A stretch of 64,000 bases of DNA from Qipengyuania sp. HL-TH1 (GTDB lineage Bacteria > Pseudomonadota > Alphaproteobacteria > Sphingomonadales > Sphingomonadaceae). The notes beneath the pieces were generated by a model, which worked only from the letters and a program-made list of their open reading frames with translations, was not told the origin of the DNA and searched no databases. Where the stretch lies: NCBI RefSeq assembly GCF_036365825.1, contig NZ_CP142675.1, positions 372,001 through 436,000 on the forward strand, written 5' to 3'. Below are positions 9,002 to 17,922 of this stretch, piece by piece (the first letter of the stretch is position 1; the number at the start of each line of letters is the position of its first letter). A program made the translations under genes and the position numbers.

Positions 9002-10027
9002 ATGACATCGACGGAAACTTCGCCCCCTGCGGCCCGCTATCCGGCGGGTGCGCTCGCTTTCCCGCACCGCGACCTGATCGGGATCGGCCAGCTGGAGCGG
9101 CACGAAATCCTCTTCCTGCTCGACGAGGCGGAGCAATGGGTCGCGCTCAACCGGCAGCCGACCAAGCACGAGAACGTGCTTTCGGGTCTCACGGTCATCA
9201 ACGCCTTCTTCGAAAACTCGACGCGGACGCTGCTGAGCTTCGAAATCGCGGGCAAGCGCCTTGGCGCCGATGTGGTCAATATGCATGCCGCGCAGTCGAG
9301 CGTGAAGAAGGGCGAGACGCTGATCGACACCGCGATCACGCTCAACGCCATGCGCGCCGATGCGATCGTCATCCGCCACGGGTCGAGCGGGGCGACGCAG
9401 CTGATTGCCGACAAGGTCGACTGCCCGGTGCTCAATGCGGGCGACGGGCAGCACGAACACCCGACCCAGGCCTTGCTCGACGCGCTCGCGCTGCGGCATG
9501 CCCTGCGCGACCGGGGCGAGACGGCGGACGATTTCACCGGGCTCAAGATCGTCATCTGCGGCGATATCCTGCACAGCCGGGTTGCGCGTTCCAATTTGCT
9601 CTGCCTGCAGGCGCTCGGTGCCTCTGTGCGGCTTTGTGCGCCGCCGGCGCTGATGCCGGTGGGGATCGAGGCGATGGGGGCGGAAGTGTTCCACGATTTC
9701 GATGCGGCGCTCGACGGCGCAGATGTCGCAATGATGCTGCGCCTCCAGACCGAGCGGATGAGCGGCCAGTTCATCCCCTCTGCCCGCGAGTATCACCACC
9801 TTTATGGACTGACTGCAAAGCGCCTTGAGAAAGCCTCGAAGGACGCGCTCGTGATGCATCCGGGTCCGATGAACCGCGGGGTCGAGATCGACAGCGAGGT
9901 GGCGGATATGATCGACCGGTCGATCATTACCCGGCAGGTCGAGATGGGCGTCGCGATCCGCATGGCCGCGCTCGACGTGCTCACCCGCCGTGCCCGCGGC
10001 GTGACCGGCTGGGGAGACGCGGCATGA
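9002..10027 (+). CDS. pyrB: Aspartate carbamoyltransferase catalytic subunit
   Basis: A 341-residue enzyme catalysing carbamoyl phosphate plus aspartate to carbamoyl aspartate, the committed step of pyrimidine synthesis. The carbamoyl-phosphate loop FENSTRT is at 70-76, with [18 protein letters not shown] and MHPGPMNRG following, all intact. ATG at 9002 is preferred to the GTG at 8993; AAGGG (8987-8991) lies upstream. No pyrI regulatory gene is present. Its stop overlaps the next gene, a dihydroorotase-like protein, by four bases, as in Pseudomonas, where ATCase assembles with an inactive dihydroorotase. Confidence 0.97.
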   Translation: MTSTETSPPAARYPAGALAFPHRDLIGIGQLERHEILFLLDEAEQWVALNRQPTKHENVLSGLTVINAFFENSTRTLLSFEIAGKRLGADVVNMHAAQSSVKKGETLIDTAITLNAMRADAIVIRHGSSGATQLIADKVDCPVLNAGDGQHEHPTQALLDALALRHALRDRGETADDFTGLKIVICGDILHSRVARSNLLCLQALGASVRLCAPPALMPVGIEAMGAEVFHDFDAALDGADVAMMLRLQTERMSGQFIPSAREYHHLYGLTAKRLEKASKDALVMHPGPMNRGVEIDSEVADMIDRSIITRQVEMGVAIRMAALDVLTRRARGVTGWGDAA

Positions 10028-11253
10028 AGCAGCAAACTCCGCTGACGATCACCGGCGGCCGGCTGGTGACACCCGACGGCGTGCGCGAAGGCGCGCTGCG
10101 GCTGGTCGACGGCTGCATCGAGGCGATCGGCGGCGAAGCGCAGGATGGCGATGAGATCGTCGATGCGAGGGGCCGTCTGGTTGCCCCCGGTCTGGTCGAT
10201 CTCGGCGTGTTCGCAATCGACAAGCCGGCTTTCCATTTCGGCGGGATCACCCGCGCGGCGCTGATGCCCGACCAATCCCCCCCGCTGGATCTGCCCAGCC
10301 GGGTCTCCTACATCGCCAAGAGCGGCAAGCCCGATTTCTGGGTCCATCCGCTCGCCGCCGCGACCCGCGGGCTCGAAGGACGCGAGATCGCCGAACTGGG
10401 CCTGATGCGCGCAGCGGGCGCACGCGGCGTGGCCACCGGGCGGCAGTGGATCGCAGATTCGGGGGCGATGCTGCGACTGCTGCAATATGCCGCCATGCTC
10501 GATCTGGTGGTGGTCGCCCATGCCGAGGACGCCGCTCTGGTCGGCAGCGCGGTCGCCACCGCGGGTGAAATCGCCACGCGGCGCGGCCTGCCAAGCGCAC
10601 CTGCCGAAGCCGAGGCAATCGCGCTCACCCGCGATATTGCGCTGGCCGAGATGGCGGGCGCACGGATCCATTTCCGCCAAGTCACCACGCGGGCAGGGCT
10701 GGATATCGTCCGCCAGGCAAAAGCGCGCGGACTACCCGTCACCTGCGGTGTCACCCCGGCGCATTTCATGCTCTCCGATCTGGCGACGGTCGATTTCCGG
10801 ACCTTCGCCCGGCTGTCGCCGCCGCTCCGCACCGAGGACGACCGCCATGCGGTGCGCGAGGCGATCGTCGACGGGACGGTCAACGTCATTGCCAGCGGTC
10901 ATGATCCGCGCGGCCCGGAAGACAAGCGGCTGCCGTTTGCCGATGCCGAGCCGGGGATGGCAGGGGCCGAGACGCTGCTGGCGATGACGCTGTCGCTGGT
11001 GCGCGACGAGCTTATCGATATGACGCGGGCCTTCGCGCTGGTGGCGACGGCGCCCGCGCGCATCCTCGGGGTCAATGCCGGAGCGATCGCAGTCGGGCTC
11101 GAAGCCGATATCGCCATCGTCGATCCCGACCAGCCCTGGGTAATCCAGAGCGCCCGGATGGAAGCCACCGCCGGCAATACACCGTTCGACGGCCAGCCTA
11201 CGCAAGGGCGTGTGAAGACACTGTTCAAGGGCGGCGTCCGGATCCACCACTAG
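10024..11253 (+). CDS. Degenerate dihydroorotase-like protein (probably non-catalytic, PyrC'/PyrX type)
   Basis: A 409-residue amidohydrolase-fold protein that would normally be called pyrC, but the metal site is eroded. Where active enzymes have His-x-His in VDVHVHLRE, this has VDLGVFAID. The HVS segment is RQVTT, and the final metal or base Asp region (normally TDHAPH) reads SGHDPR. The His of HAED is kept. The overall fold markers ([21 protein letters not shown]) remain. Family knowledge: Pseudomonas pyrC' lacks the zinc ligands and serves as a structural partner of ATCase. The four-base overlap with pyrB fits that role. A separate active dihydroorotase should exist elsewhere in the genome. 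Confidence 0.88.
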   Translation: MKQQTPLTITGGRLVTPDGVREGALRLVDGCIEAIGGEAQDGDEIVDARGRLVAPGLVDLGVFAIDKPAFHFGGITRAALMPDQSPPLDLPSRVSYIAKSGKPDFWVHPLAAATRGLEGREIAELGLMRAAGARGVATGRQWIADSGAMLRLLQYAAMLDLVVVAHAEDAALVGSAVATAGEIATRRGLPSAPAEAEAIALTRDIALAEMAGARIHFRQVTTRAGLDIVRQAKARGLPVTCGVTPAHFMLSDLATVDFRTFARLSPPLRTEDDRHAVREAIVDGTVNVIASGHDPRGPEDKRLPFADAEPGMAGAETLLAMTLSLVRDELIDMTRAFALVATAPARILGVNAGAIAVGLEADIAIVDPDQPWVIQSARMEATAGNTPFDGQPTQGRVKTLFKGGVRIHH

Positions 11254-11261
11254 GCGCCACG

Positions 11262-11292
11262 AAAAACCCCGCCCGGATTGCTCCGGACGGGG
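11262..11292 (-). terminator. Rho-independent terminator for the SPOR-TPR gene
   Basis: On the minus strand, a stem made from CCCCGTCCGGA and its near-perfect complement (11267-11292) is followed by a run of five T (11266-11262). It sits after the stop of the SPOR protein gene and also just beyond the stop of the plus-strand dihydroorotase-like gene. Its stem is nearly identical to the one at 29448-29486. Confidence 0.85.
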
Positions 11293-11321
11293 TCGCTCGG
11301 TGGTCTGGTTTGGTGGGCCGA

Positions 11322-12632
11322 CTAGCGTGCGGCGACCCGCATGTCACCGGCAACAACGTCGATCGCGCCGGGCAGCGGCCGGCTCGAGGCATAGGCGATG
11401 CAGCCGCCGCCCTTGCCCTTGACCGTGCGGCACATGGAATCGGCCGATGCCTTGGCGAAACCGGCAGCCGCGACGCGGTAGTAGATCTTGCCATTGACGC
11501 GCGCCTTGGTGATCACGCGCTCGGCATCGCCGAGTTCGGGATAGCGCTTCTGGAACTGCTTCCAGGCCTCATTGGCATCCGACATCGAGAAGAACGAGCC
11601 AAGCTGGACGTTGTAGTCGCCGCTGCGGGCAGTGCTGGCGGGCGCTGCGGCACCCGCGATGCGCGGGGCAACGGGTTTGCGCGATTGGACCGGCGTTTGC
11701 TGGACCACTTCGCGCGACACATAGCGAACACCGCCGATGCTCGGCGCAAGGCCGCCGTCGGCGAGCGCTGCGTCGGCACGATCGTCGATGGACGGCGCGG
11801 CGCCAACTGCAGGAAGTTCCTCGGCAAAGGCGAAATCGCCCTGCGGTTCGGCCACGGCCTCCAGCTCGCCCACTTCCTGCGCGGCCAGCATGTTGACGCT
11901 GGGATGGTTGGCGAGGGCGAGCATCTGCGGCTGCCCCGGATCGGCCTGCGGCTCTACGCCGAGCAGATTGGCAACGCGGGTCGTAAAGGCTTCGGGGCGG
12001 ACGACCGCGGCCCACTGGGCCATCCGATCGCCCACTTCGCCTGCGGGCACGTCTTCCGCCGCCATGATGCGCGCGGAGCGCCAATTGCCCTGCAGCGCAT
12101 AGGCATAGGCGAGGTTCTGGCGAACCTTCGGCGTGTTCTGGCCCGCGCGCAGCGCATTGCTCAGTACATGAACGCCGTGGTCGGGACGACCGGCGAGCGC
12201 GATGGCCAGGCCGAAATCGGCCGGGTCGAGCGCGGTTTCGAACTGATCGAGCGTTGCCAGCGCGCCGACCTGATCACCAATGGCGATCTGCGCCAGCGTA
12301 TAGCTGATGATGGTGCGCGGGGCAGTGTCGCCCAGCTCGACGGCCTCGGCGAAAGTCGTCGCGGCCGATGCGAAGCGCCCGTCTTCGAGATAGGCATTGC
12401 CCAGCAGCGTGCGCGAATAGGCGTCGCGCGGGCTGGCCAGCACTGCCGCTTCGGCGTGCTGGACGGCCTTCGAGGTGCGGCCCTTGCTCAGTGCCTGTTC
12501 GGCATGCGCAGCCGAATAGGAATGGCTGGGTGCAGCCTTGCCGGTGCACGCCGTAAGCGCGGTCGTCGCCAGCGCCGTGGTGACGGCGAGCTGGACGAAC
12601 CGCTTGTTCCTGGCTTTCGTCTCGATGCTCAT
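11322..12632 (-). CDS. TPR- and SPOR-domain lipoprotein
   Basis: A 436-residue envelope protein. The N-terminus is a lipoprotein signal (TALATTALTAC, lipobox LTAC). Then come TPR-like helical repeats (about residues 45-210; for example VLASPRDAYSRTLLGNAYLE), a proline/alanine linker, and a C-terminal SPOR domain (GDYNVQLGSFFSMSDA onward). SPOR domains bind denuded septal peptidoglycan, so the protein probably acts at the division site or cell wall. It is the last gene of a minus-strand group after a ParA-like ATPase and a small DNA-binding-like protein, 39 bases downstream of the latter. Precise role unknown. Confidence 0.82.
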   Translation of the reverse strand: MSIETKARNKRFVQLAVTTALATTALTACTGKAAPSHSYSAAHAEQALSKGRTSKAVQHAEAAVLASPRDAYSRTLLGNAYLEDGRFASAATTFAEAVELGDTAPRTIISYTLAQIAIGDQVGALATLDQFETALDPADFGLAIALAGRPDHGVHVLSNALRAGQNTPKVRQNLAYAYALQGNWRSARIMAAEDVPAGEVGDRMAQWAAVVRPEAFTTRVANLLGVEPQADPGQPQMLALANHPSVNMLAAQEVGELEAVAEPQGDFAFAEELPAVGAAPSIDDRADAALADGGLAPSIGGVRYVSREVVQQTPVQSRKPVAPRIAGAAAPASTARSGDYNVQLGSFFSMSDANEAWKQFQKRYPELGDAERVITKARVNGKIYYRVAAAGFAKASADSMCRTVKGKGGGCIAYASSRPLPGAIDVVAGDMRVAAR

Positions 12633-12671
12633 AATTACCCCCTTGAAGGCGATCCCACGTCGTTAAAGTGC

Positions 12672-13181
12672 TTATTCGCCGCGCTGGACCTGGGCAGCGA
12701 GGCTTGCGATTTCGGGCATTTCGGCGAGCAACGCGTCAAGCGCGTCGGTCACCAGCTGCTGTGCGCTGCGACCGCGGACGGTGCAGGCGAGACGCAGCAT
12801 AAGATGGCGTTCCTGGTCGAGCCGCAGCGTGAAGGCTGCGCGCTTGCCCTGCGCGGCGGCGGCCTTGCGGACCATCGGCCGGGGCTGGGCGGGGCGTTCG
12901 AGCTGCGCCTGGATCTTGGTCAGCGATTCGCGCACCTGGTTGGGTGCGCCCGCTTCATTCGCGGCCCGCGAGGTAATCGCGACCACCTTTTCCTCGGCCG
13001 GATCGGCCGGGGCCTGCTCGCTCTCGCCCATGTCGTTCCAGCCGAGATCCTCGAGGCTGGCGGCGGCTTCCTTGCCGTCGACCGGGCCGAGAATCCCCGA
13101 TTGGGGACGCATGGCAGGCTTCGCGCCGCCCTTGCGTGCCAGCAGGGTCGAGGAAAGAGAGGCGAAATTGGCGTCAGACAT
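12672..13181 (-). CDS. Hypothetical protein with ribbon-helix-helix-like C-terminus, ParA-linked
   Basis: A 169-residue soluble protein. The first 100 residues are low-complexity, rich in Ala, Glu and Pro, and likely disordered. The C-terminal 50 residues (AFTLRLDQERHLMLRLAC, then SAQQLVTDALDALL) have the strand-helix-helix pattern of ribbon-helix-helix proteins. It lies 22 bases after the ParA gene and is surely co-transcribed. ParA ATPases usually work with a small partner that stimulates them or binds DNA, and this protein is the obvious candidate. The fold call is by pattern only. Confidence 0.6.
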   Translation of the reverse strand: MSDANFASLSSTLLARKGGAKPAMRPQSGILGPVDGKEAAASLEDLGWNDMGESEQAPADPAEEKVVAITSRAANEAGAPNQVRESLTKIQAQLERPAQPRPMVRKAAAAQGKRAAFTLRLDQERHLMLRLACTVRGRSAQQLVTDALDALLAEMPEIASLAAQVQRGE

Positions 13182-13203
13182 CCGGGAGTCTCCGCCCTTC
13201 CTG

Positions 13204-13953
13204 TTACTGGGCTACGCGGCGGCCAAAGCCACCGGCAGGACGATGGACGCCGGGCATCGCGGATTGCGAATTGGGCGCGGCGAAGACCGTGCGGCGGAAG
13301 TTCTTTTCCAGACGGTCGGCGATATATTTCCACAGCGCGGTGACCTCGGCGGCCGAGCGGCTTTCGGGGTCGACCTCCATCACCGTGCGGCCATCGATCA
13401 TCGACGCAGCGAAATCGGTGCGGTGGTGCAGGGTAATCGGCGCGACCGTGCCGTGCTGTGACAGCGCGACGGCGGCTTCCGAGGTGATCTTGGCCTTGGG
13501 CGTCGCGGCATTGACTACGAACACCAGCGGCTTGCCGGCGCGTTCGCACAGATCGACCGTGGCGCCCACGGCGCGCAGATCGTGCGGGCTGGGACGGGTC
13601 GGGACGACGATCAGTTCGGCGACCGAGATAACCGACTGGATGGCCATGGTGATGGCCGGCGGGGTGTCGATGACCGCCAGCTTGAAACCTTGCTGGCGCA
13701 GAATGGCCAGATCGGTTGCCAGGCGGGCGACGGTGGTCTGGGCGAAAGCGGGATATTCATCCTCGCGTTCGTTCCACCAATCGGCGAGCGACCCCTGCGG
13801 ATCGATATCGATCAGGACGACGGGACCGGCGCCGGCGCGCTGGGCCTGAACGGCCATATGTCCCGAGAGCGTGGTCTTGCCCGATCCGCCCTTCTGCGAT
13901 GCCAATGCCAGTACACGCAAGACTTGGTCCCCCTGGTTTGCGCCAGTATTCAA
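13204..13953 (-). CDS. ParA family ATPase (chromosomal, orphan)
   Basis: A 249-residue deviant-Walker ATPase of the ParA/MinD superfamily. KGGSGKTT at 21-28 is the Walker A motif with the signature lysine. DIDPQGSLADWW and LAVIDTPPA give the switch and Walker B parts. It dimerises on ATP and usually binds DNA or membrane to position cargo. No parB or parS-like array is adjacent, and the gene differs from the canonical chromosome ParA by lacking an extended N-terminal helix-turn-helix. It is followed by the RHH-like protein and the SPOR lipoprotein, so cell-envelope or cell-cycle positioning is more likely than plasmid partition. Confidence 0.85.
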   Translation of the reverse strand: MNTGANQGDQVLRVLALASQKGGSGKTTLSGHMAVQAQRAGAGPVVLIDIDPQGSLADWWNEREDEYPAFAQTTVARLATDLAILRQQGFKLAVIDTPPAITMAIQSVISVAELIVVPTRPSPHDLRAVGATVDLCERAGKPLVFVVNAATPKAKITSEAAVALSQHGTVAPITLHHRTDFAASMIDGRTVMEVDPESRSAAEVTALWKYIADRLEKNFRRTVFAAPNSQSAMPGVHRPAGGFGRRVAQ

Positions 13954-14150
13954 TTCACTCGTGCTGCTTTGCTTTGCAGCGCTCTTGTCATGGAAATCGC
14001 AGACTACCCCTAATTTTGGGTTAACCGGATGCGACTTTGGTCAGGGCCGAACGCAGCAAAACGCCTCGCAACACTTTGCTAACGAGTGATTTACTATAGG
14101 ATGCCGCTGATCCGGCGCGTTCCCGCGCGTCGTCGCATGGGAAGGGTACG

Positions 14151-15269
14151 ATGCTACGAGTGGCGAAAGCAGCATGGCTGGCCGGCGCAATGGCCGCGGC
14201 AACGATGGTTTCGGTTCCGGCGCAGGCCGACGTCAAAACCGGTGTCGATGCCTGGACGCGGGGCGATTTCGCCACCGCAGTGCGCGAATGGGCAGGGCCC
14301 GCCGCGCAGGGCGACCCCGATGCGCAGTTCAACATGGCGCAGGCTTACCGTCTGGGCCGCGGGCTCGACGCCGATCCGCAGCAGGCCGAGGCGCTCTATG
14401 CGCTGGCCGCAGCGCAGGGGCATGTGAAGGCGGCGGACAATTACGGGCTGCTGCTATTCCAGCGCGGCGCGCGCGAGGAAGCGCTGCCCTATGTTTCGGC
14501 CGCTGCCTCACGCGGCGATCCGCGCGCGCAATATCTTCTCGGCATCGCGCATTTCAACGGCGATCTCGTCGCAAAGGACTGGCGCCGCGCCTATGCGCTG
14601 CTGACGCTGGCCAATTCGGCGGGCTTGCCGCAGGCACGCGGCGCGCTGGCGCAGATGGACGAATATATCTCGCTCGAGGACCGACAGGCCGCACAGCCGC
14701 TCGCCGCATCGCTCAAGGCCGAGGCCGAAGCGGCGCGCGCGCGCGAACTGGCCGCGGTCGATCTCGCGCTGGGCACCGATGCGCCGACCGGGCCGGTGGT
14801 CACTGCCCCCGCTCCCGCGCCGACGACGCGTCCCGCCGGGACCCCGCGTGTCGCGGGCAGTACCGCGGCCTCTGCACCGGCAACCGCGGGGGCGGATTAC
14901 ACGCTCCCCGCCTCGCGCCCGACAGTCGTCGCGCGGCAGGACGAGGAAGCTCTTTCGCGCGAGGCGGTGGTCGTGGCGTCCAGCCCGGTTCCCTCATCTC
15001 CCGCGCCGGCCCCCGCCGCAGTCACGCGCGTGGCAGCAGTCGCTGGTCCGTGGAAGGTCCAGCTTGGCGCGTTTGGCGTGCCGGGCAATGCCGAACGGCT
15101 ATGGAGCCAGCTGGCCGGTCGCAGCGAAATTGCCGGGCGCACCCGCCTGCTCGAGAAATCGGGGCGGCTGACCAAGCTGCTGGCAGGCGGCTATGCCACG
15201 CGCGATCAGGCGGCGGCGGCCTGTGCTTCGCTCAAGCGTAGCGGGCAGGGCTGCCTCGTCACCCGCTAG
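14151..15269 (+). CDS. Sel1-repeat and SPOR-domain periplasmic protein
   Basis: A 372-residue exported protein. It has a signal peptide (cleavage near AQA-DV), then Sel1-like repeats (AAQGDPDAQFNMAQAYRLG; AASRGDPRAQYLLGIAHFNG), an Ala/Pro-rich linker, and a C-terminal SPOR domain (WKVQLGAFGVPGNAERLW). Strong ribosome site GGAAGGG precedes the ATG. It is divergent from the ParA gene across 197 bases, and together they bracket a second SPOR protein, so this locus encodes two septal peptidoglycan-binding proteins. Enzymatic activity is not apparent. Confidence 0.82.
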   Translation: MLRVAKAAWLAGAMAAATMVSVPAQADVKTGVDAWTRGDFATAVREWAGPAAQGDPDAQFNMAQAYRLGRGLDADPQQAEALYALAAAQGHVKAADNYGLLLFQRGAREEALPYVSAAASRGDPRAQYLLGIAHFNGDLVAKDWRRAYALLTLANSAGLPQARGALAQMDEYISLEDRQAAQPLAASLKAEAEAARARELAAVDLALGTDAPTGPVVTAPAPAPTTRPAGTPRVAGSTAASAPATAGADYTLPASRPTVVARQDEEALSREAVVVASSPVPSSPAPAPAAVTRVAAVAGPWKVQLGAFGVPGNAERLWSQLAGRSEIAGRTRLLEKSGRLTKLLAGGYATRDQAAAACASLKRSGQGCLVTR

Positions 15270-15335
15270 GGCGCAAGCACATGGGTTGCTCTTCCGCTTG
15301 TCGGGGCTAAGGCCCGCAGGCGAAGGGGGCATCAG

Positions 15336-16625
15336 ATGAGCCAAGCGAACGATCGGGCGGCGATCGCCGATACTGCAGGGGACGATCCGCTGCCGAGCGC
15401 GCTCGCGGGCAACCGTATCGTTAGTCTCGATTTCATCCGCGGCATCGCCGTCATGGGTATCCTGGCGGCGAATATCGTTGCCTTCGGCCAACCCTTTTCC
15501 GCCTATATGTACCCCGATGGCTTCCTCGTCCCGCACAGCGACGCGGATGACTGGATGTGGGTGGCGCAATTCGTCCTGATCGACGGCAAGATGCGCGGCC
15601 TGTTCACGCTGCTGTTCGGCGCGGGGCTGTATCTGTTCATGGAGAAGGCCTGGGCCAAGGGCGAGGGGCGCGAGCTCCAGGCCCGCCGCCTGTTCTGGCT
15701 GCTGCTGTTCGGGCTGGTGCATTTCTACCTGATCTGGCGCGGCGACATTCTGATCTATTATGCCGTGTTCGGCCTTGTCACGATGATCGGCATACGCTGG
15801 GCGGCCAAGACCCAGCTGCTCGTCGGCCTGCTCGGATATGCTGCGGGGATCGCCATGGTCGCCAGCTTCACCGCTTCCCCCTATTTCATCGCCGAGACGG
15901 CGCTCGGCGAACAGCCCGCCTATGCCGAATTGCGCGAGCAACTGGCCGCGGATAAGCAAACCACGCTCGAAGAGGGACAGGCCGAGCGGCAGGTCATCGT
16001 CGAAGGCTCTTACCCGGACTACGTGCGCCACAACATCACGGAACATGGCGGTGACCCGCTGTTCGGACTGTTCCTCTTCGCGCTCGAATCCGTACCGCTG
16101 ATGCTGATCGGTATGGCGCTTTACCGGTTCGGCCTGTTCAGCGGCCGCATGAACCCGGGCAGGCAGCTGCGCTGGGGGCTGGCCGGTATCGCGATCGGAA
16201 GCGCGGTGACCCTGCTGATCGCGCTGTGGGTCAAGGGGATCGGGTTCTCCTATTGGAGCACGCTCGCCGCTTTCATGAGCTTTTCGATGCTCCCGCGCCT
16301 GCCCGTCGTCCTCGGCCTCGCTGCGGTGCTCGCCGTGATCGGCACGCGCACATCGGGCTGGCTGATGGAGCGGATCTCGGCGGCGGGACGTGCGGCGTTC
16401 ACCAATTACATCGGCACATCGCTGGTCATGCTGCTGGTGTTCCACGGCTGGGCAGGTGGGCTTTATGGCGAGCTGGGACGCAGAGAGCTCTATCTGGTCA
16501 TGCTCGCCACCTGGGCGCTCATGCTGCTGTGGTCGAAACCGTGGCTGACGCGTTTCCGGTTTGGCCCGCTCGAATGGTTGTGGCGTTGCCTGACCTACTG
16601 GCAAATGTTTCCGCTGCGGCGCTGA
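15336..16625 (+). CDS. DUF418 family integral membrane protein
   Basis: A 429-residue inner-membrane protein with about nine to ten hydrophobic segments. The opening RIVSLDFIRGIAVMGIL is the conserved start of DUF418 and the related heparan-acetyltransferase-like group. The C-terminal DUF418 block (AAFTNYIGTSLVM and a closing WQMFPLRR) is present. Members are predicted acyl-transfer-type membrane proteins, but no substrate is established. It stands alone between the Sel1-SPOR gene and the iron-storage pair. Confidence 0.85.
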   Translation: MSQANDRAAIADTAGDDPLPSALAGNRIVSLDFIRGIAVMGILAANIVAFGQPFSAYMYPDGFLVPHSDADDWMWVAQFVLIDGKMRGLFTLLFGAGLYLFMEKAWAKGEGRELQARRLFWLLLFGLVHFYLIWRGDILIYYAVFGLVTMIGIRWAAKTQLLVGLLGYAAGIAMVASFTASPYFIAETALGEQPAYAELREQLAADKQTTLEEGQAERQVIVEGSYPDYVRHNITEHGGDPLFGLFLFALESVPLMLIGMALYRFGLFSGRMNPGRQLRWGLAGIAIGSAVTLLIALWVKGIGFSYWSTLAAFMSFSMLPRLPVVLGLAAVLAVIGTRTSGWLMERISAAGRAAFTNYIGTSLVMLLVFHGWAGGLYGELGRRELYLVMLATWALMLLWSKPWLTRFRFGPLEWLWRCLTYWQMFPLRR

Positions 16626-16650
16626 GCGCGCCGTGGAAAACGACGCTTGA

Positions 16651-16671
16651 TAATGAGAACGACTCTCACTA
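16651..16671 (+). promoter_or_regulatory. Fur-box-like operator upstream of bfd
   Basis: A near-palindrome centred on TGAGA-ACGAC-TCTCA (16654-16668), extended to TAATGAGA...TCTCACTA. It resembles the Fur box pattern (GATAATGATAATCATTATC) and overlaps the likely promoter 37 bases before the bfd start. This implies iron-responsive control of the ferredoxin that mobilises iron from bacterioferritin. Confidence 0.7.
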
Positions 16672-16707
16672 GAACTGCTCATGCGAGTCAATCGCAGGAG
16701 TTGTCGA

Positions 16708-16896
16708 GTGTACGTCTGCATCTGTAACGCGATCCGGGAAAGCGAACTGCGCCGTGCTGCGCGCCATGTCTCGGGCGATGCCGAGGCGTGCTATGCCGCG
16801 CTGGGCAAGGCACCGTGCTGCGGAACCTGTCTCGACGATGCCGACGACATCCTGCAGGAAGAACGCGAGTTCGGTCTCGTCTCTGCCGCGGCGTGA
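16708..16896 (+). CDS. bfd: Bacterioferritin-associated ferredoxin
   Basis: A 62-residue [2Fe-2S] protein that reduces and releases iron stored in bacterioferritin. Ligand cysteines 4 and 6 (MYVCICNAI) and the pair in CCGTC (38 and 41) match Bfd exactly. The GTG at 16708 is chosen: AGGAG at 16696-16700 is spaced seven bases away and the resulting MYVCIC start is the family norm, whereas the ATG at 16681 would add nine basic residues and lies in the promoter zone. It is downstream of a Fur-like box and 124 bases ahead of bfr. Confidence 0.92.
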   Translation: MYVCICNAIRESELRRAARHVSGDAEACYAALGKAPCCGTCLDDADDILQEEREFGLVSAAA

Positions 16897-17020
16897 CTTT
16901 CCGCTAACAAGAATTGCTCGCAACTGGCGGAATTACGCCGATTTTTCGATCTTCGACCTTGCCAAGCGCCGGTGGAAAAGCGCATAGCTGCGCCGCATCC
17001 AGCAGCCAGGAGACAGGGCC

Positions 17021-17512
17021 ATGAAAGGCGATTCCAAGGTCATCGAGTTCCTCAACAAGGCGCTCACCAACGAACTGACCGCGATCAACCAGTACTGGCT
17101 GCACTATCGCGTGCTGGCCGATTGGGGCGTGACCAAGCTCGCCGAGTACGAGCGGCACGAATCGATCGACGAGATGAAGCATGCCGACATCCTCGCCGAG
17201 CGGATCCTGTTCCTCAACGGGCTCCCCAACTTCCAGGCGATCCACAAGCTCAAGGTCGGCGAGACGGTCGAGGAAATCCTCAGGGCCGATCTTGCAATGG
17301 AAATGGAAGCGATCCCGCTGCTCAAAGAAGCGGCGGATTACTGCCAGGACGTGCGCGACTTTACCACGGGCCAGATTTTCGAAGACATCCTCGCCAGCGA
17401 GGAAGAGCATGTCGACTTCCTCGAAACGCAATTCGACATGATCGCGCGGATGGGACTGGAAAACTATGTCCAGCTCAACAGCAAGCCGGTGGGCGAGGGC
17501 GAAGCGGGCTGA
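17021..17512 (+). CDS. bfr: Bacterioferritin
   Basis: A 163-residue ferritin-fold iron-storage subunit forming 24-mer cages. Ferroxidase residues Glu18, Glu51 and His54 and the haem-ligand Met52 are all in place (ELTAINQYW; IDEMKHAD). EDILASEEEHVDFL supplies the second Glu and His of the diiron site. Ribosome site GGAG lies ahead of the ATG. Its pairing with bfd fits controlled storage and release of iron. Confidence 0.97.
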   Translation: MKGDSKVIEFLNKALTNELTAINQYWLHYRVLADWGVTKLAEYERHESIDEMKHADILAERILFLNGLPNFQAIHKLKVGETVEEILRADLAMEMEAIPLLKEAADYCQDVRDFTTGQIFEDILASEEEHVDFLETQFDMIARMGLENYVQLNSKPVGEGEAG

Positions 17513-17598
17513 CCTAGAGCCGGCTCATTCGAAGCCACGCAGTCTCAGCCTCTTTGCCACGCCTCGTCCCGCTGTGTTCGGTCCCGGGATAACGCCGG

Positions 17599-17805
17599 TC
17601 AGGTGACGCGCCAGAAGGTCGCGTGGACGCCGCCGTGCTTGGACAGACGCGCCAGCCGCTGCTCGCCATCCCAGATTTCCGCATCGCCCGTGCCGACGTT
17701 GATATCGGCTATCGTCAATGCGGTGGCGATGTCGAGTGCTTCGAGCGCGAACTGATCGTCCACGCGATTGGCATGCCCGTGGATCGAAACGCGGAGTTTG
17801 CTCAT
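17599..17805 (-). CDS. Small hypothetical protein
   Basis: A 68-residue soluble protein with an unusually strong ribosome site (AAGGAGGTGAG) before its ATG. It contains alternating strands (LRVSIHGHAN; ATALTIADINVGTGDAEIW; RLARLSKHGG) and no signal or membrane segment. It lies 117 bases downstream of the DUF2721 gene on the same strand. No family recognised; the good start signal and codon pattern support it being real. Confidence 0.6.
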   Translation of the reverse strand: MSKLRVSIHGHANRVDDQFALEALDIATALTIADINVGTGDAEIWDGEQRLARLSKHGGVHATFWRVT

Positions 17806-17922
17806 ATCTCACCTCCTTGCCCCGCCGCGTTTATGACAGGTGGAGATGAACCGTGGCCGACGTTTTTACGCCAATCGTCGCGCAAATGACTTCGGTCGGT
17901 CGCGCGCGGGGCGCAAACTGAG

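Noticed and set aside
11310..13343. 677-residue open frame on the plus strand
   Set aside because: It covers the antisense of two well-supported minus-strand genes and carries no domain.
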